Part shown: positions 63,792-64,000 of the stretch, piece by piece
Numbering within the stretch: position 1 is the first letter of the stretch
How the letters are laid out: every line of letters starts with the position of its first letter
Assembly: GCF_016907815.1 (NCBI RefSeq)
Contig: NZ_JAFBCQ010000001.1
Location: 2,542,001 to 2,606,000 of the forward strand
DNA length: 64,000 bases
Origin: Microbacterium aurum
Lineage (GTDB): Bacteria > Actinomycetota > Actinomycetes > Actinomycetales > Microbacteriaceae
Direction: 5' to 3'
The notes under the pieces: model-generated
Database searches by the model: none
What the model was told of the DNA's origin: nothing
The model's input: only the letters and a program-made list of their open reading frames with translations
Made by a program: the position numbers and the translations under genes

Positions 63792-64000
63792 TCAGTGGGC
63801 CAGGTGGAGTCCCGCGGCGATCGCGCGCATGACGGCATCCTGAACCGACGGCCACTGATCGACGACCTGAGCGTAGGTGAAGTGCAGCACGTGGTAGCCA
63901 CGCGCGAGCAGAGCGGCGTCGTGGCTGTTGTCCGAGGCGCGCCGTCGTCGACGGCGCGCTCCACCGTGTAGCGGGAGTGGCCCGCGCTCAGGAGCGACCG
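63792..64000 (-). pseudogene. DUF559-type protein relic with internal deletion, cut by window edge
   Basis: On the minus strand, one frame from the window edge reads an N-terminal-like HTH segment (SLLSAGHSRYTVERAVDDGA). Then in a different frame the C-terminus of DUF559 endonuclease-like proteins appears (SDNSHDAALLARGYHVLHF, then QVVDQWPSVQDAVMRAI) and stops at 63792. The intervening nuclease domain of about 200 residues is missing. A 23-base perfect palindrome (63935-63957) sits at the join. Confidence 0.65.

Overview
The window is a high-GC (roughly 70% by eye) chromosomal stretch of an actinobacterium, most likely a Microbacteriaceae member close to Microbacterium. Supporting signs are RbpA, PafB/PafC next to TatA/TatC and a HelY-type helicase, a cysteine-free (type B) L31 protein, a GT4-type GlgA divergent from GlgC, a SufB-SufD-Rieske-SufC operon, many GTG starts, and repeated GTGA/ATGA stop-start overlaps. 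The family assignment is inference. No rRNA genes and no CRISPR array were seen; there is one tRNA, Leu(GAG).

Layout. 0-4.5 kb: HdeD-like membrane protein, an SDR, an NfeD/SPFH membrane pair, a glycerophosphodiesterase and rbpA. 4.5-14.5 kb, mostly minus strand: lnt, helY, tatC, tatA, pafC, pafB, an FKBP lipoprotein, trmI and a HAD phosphatase; no Pup-proteasome genes lie between trmI and pafB. 14.6-24.3 kb: PAC2 protein, uppP, M20 peptidase, tRNA-Leu, VIT1-like transporter, helicase, SGNH hydrolase, SpoU methylase, sirtuin and a frameshifted histidine phosphatase. 24.3-31.8 kb: an acyl-CoA and branched-chain 2-oxoacid degradation block (CitE-like lyase, MaoC, acyl-CoA dehydrogenase, TetR with paired operators, BkdC/B/A, Lrp/AsnC) with the content of the mycobacterial leucine-degradation locus. 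31.7-45.9 kb: EamA exporter, CGNR regulator, hydrolases, exonuclease, tandem repeats, rpmE2, orphan ABC ATPase, glgA/glgC, serB-like, fabG-like, SURF1, ABC-F and bioY.

The accessory feature is an insertion of about 5.2 kb (about 46,234-51,421) inside a siderophore-binding lipoprotein gene. It carries a three-gene recombinase cassette on the minus strand: a complete tyrosine recombinase, a small HTH protein, and a 653-residue protein with an N-terminal array of CxxC zinc-finger-like motifs and a degenerate recombinase-like C-terminus. It also carries a two-gene cargo, a secreted Cys-containing protein and a small soluble protein, neither recognised. The insertion leaves the signal peptide and a candidate DtxR/IdeR box on one side, and the rest of the binding protein plus two permeases, an ATPase and a siderophore-interacting reductase on the other. 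The uptake operon is therefore probably uncoupled from its promoter.

56.1-64.0 kb: a decayed MFS gene, a MalY-like C-S lyase, the SUF Fe-S assembly operon, heme A synthase, a small membrane protein, a very long perfect hairpin, and a DUF559-like relic at the window edge.
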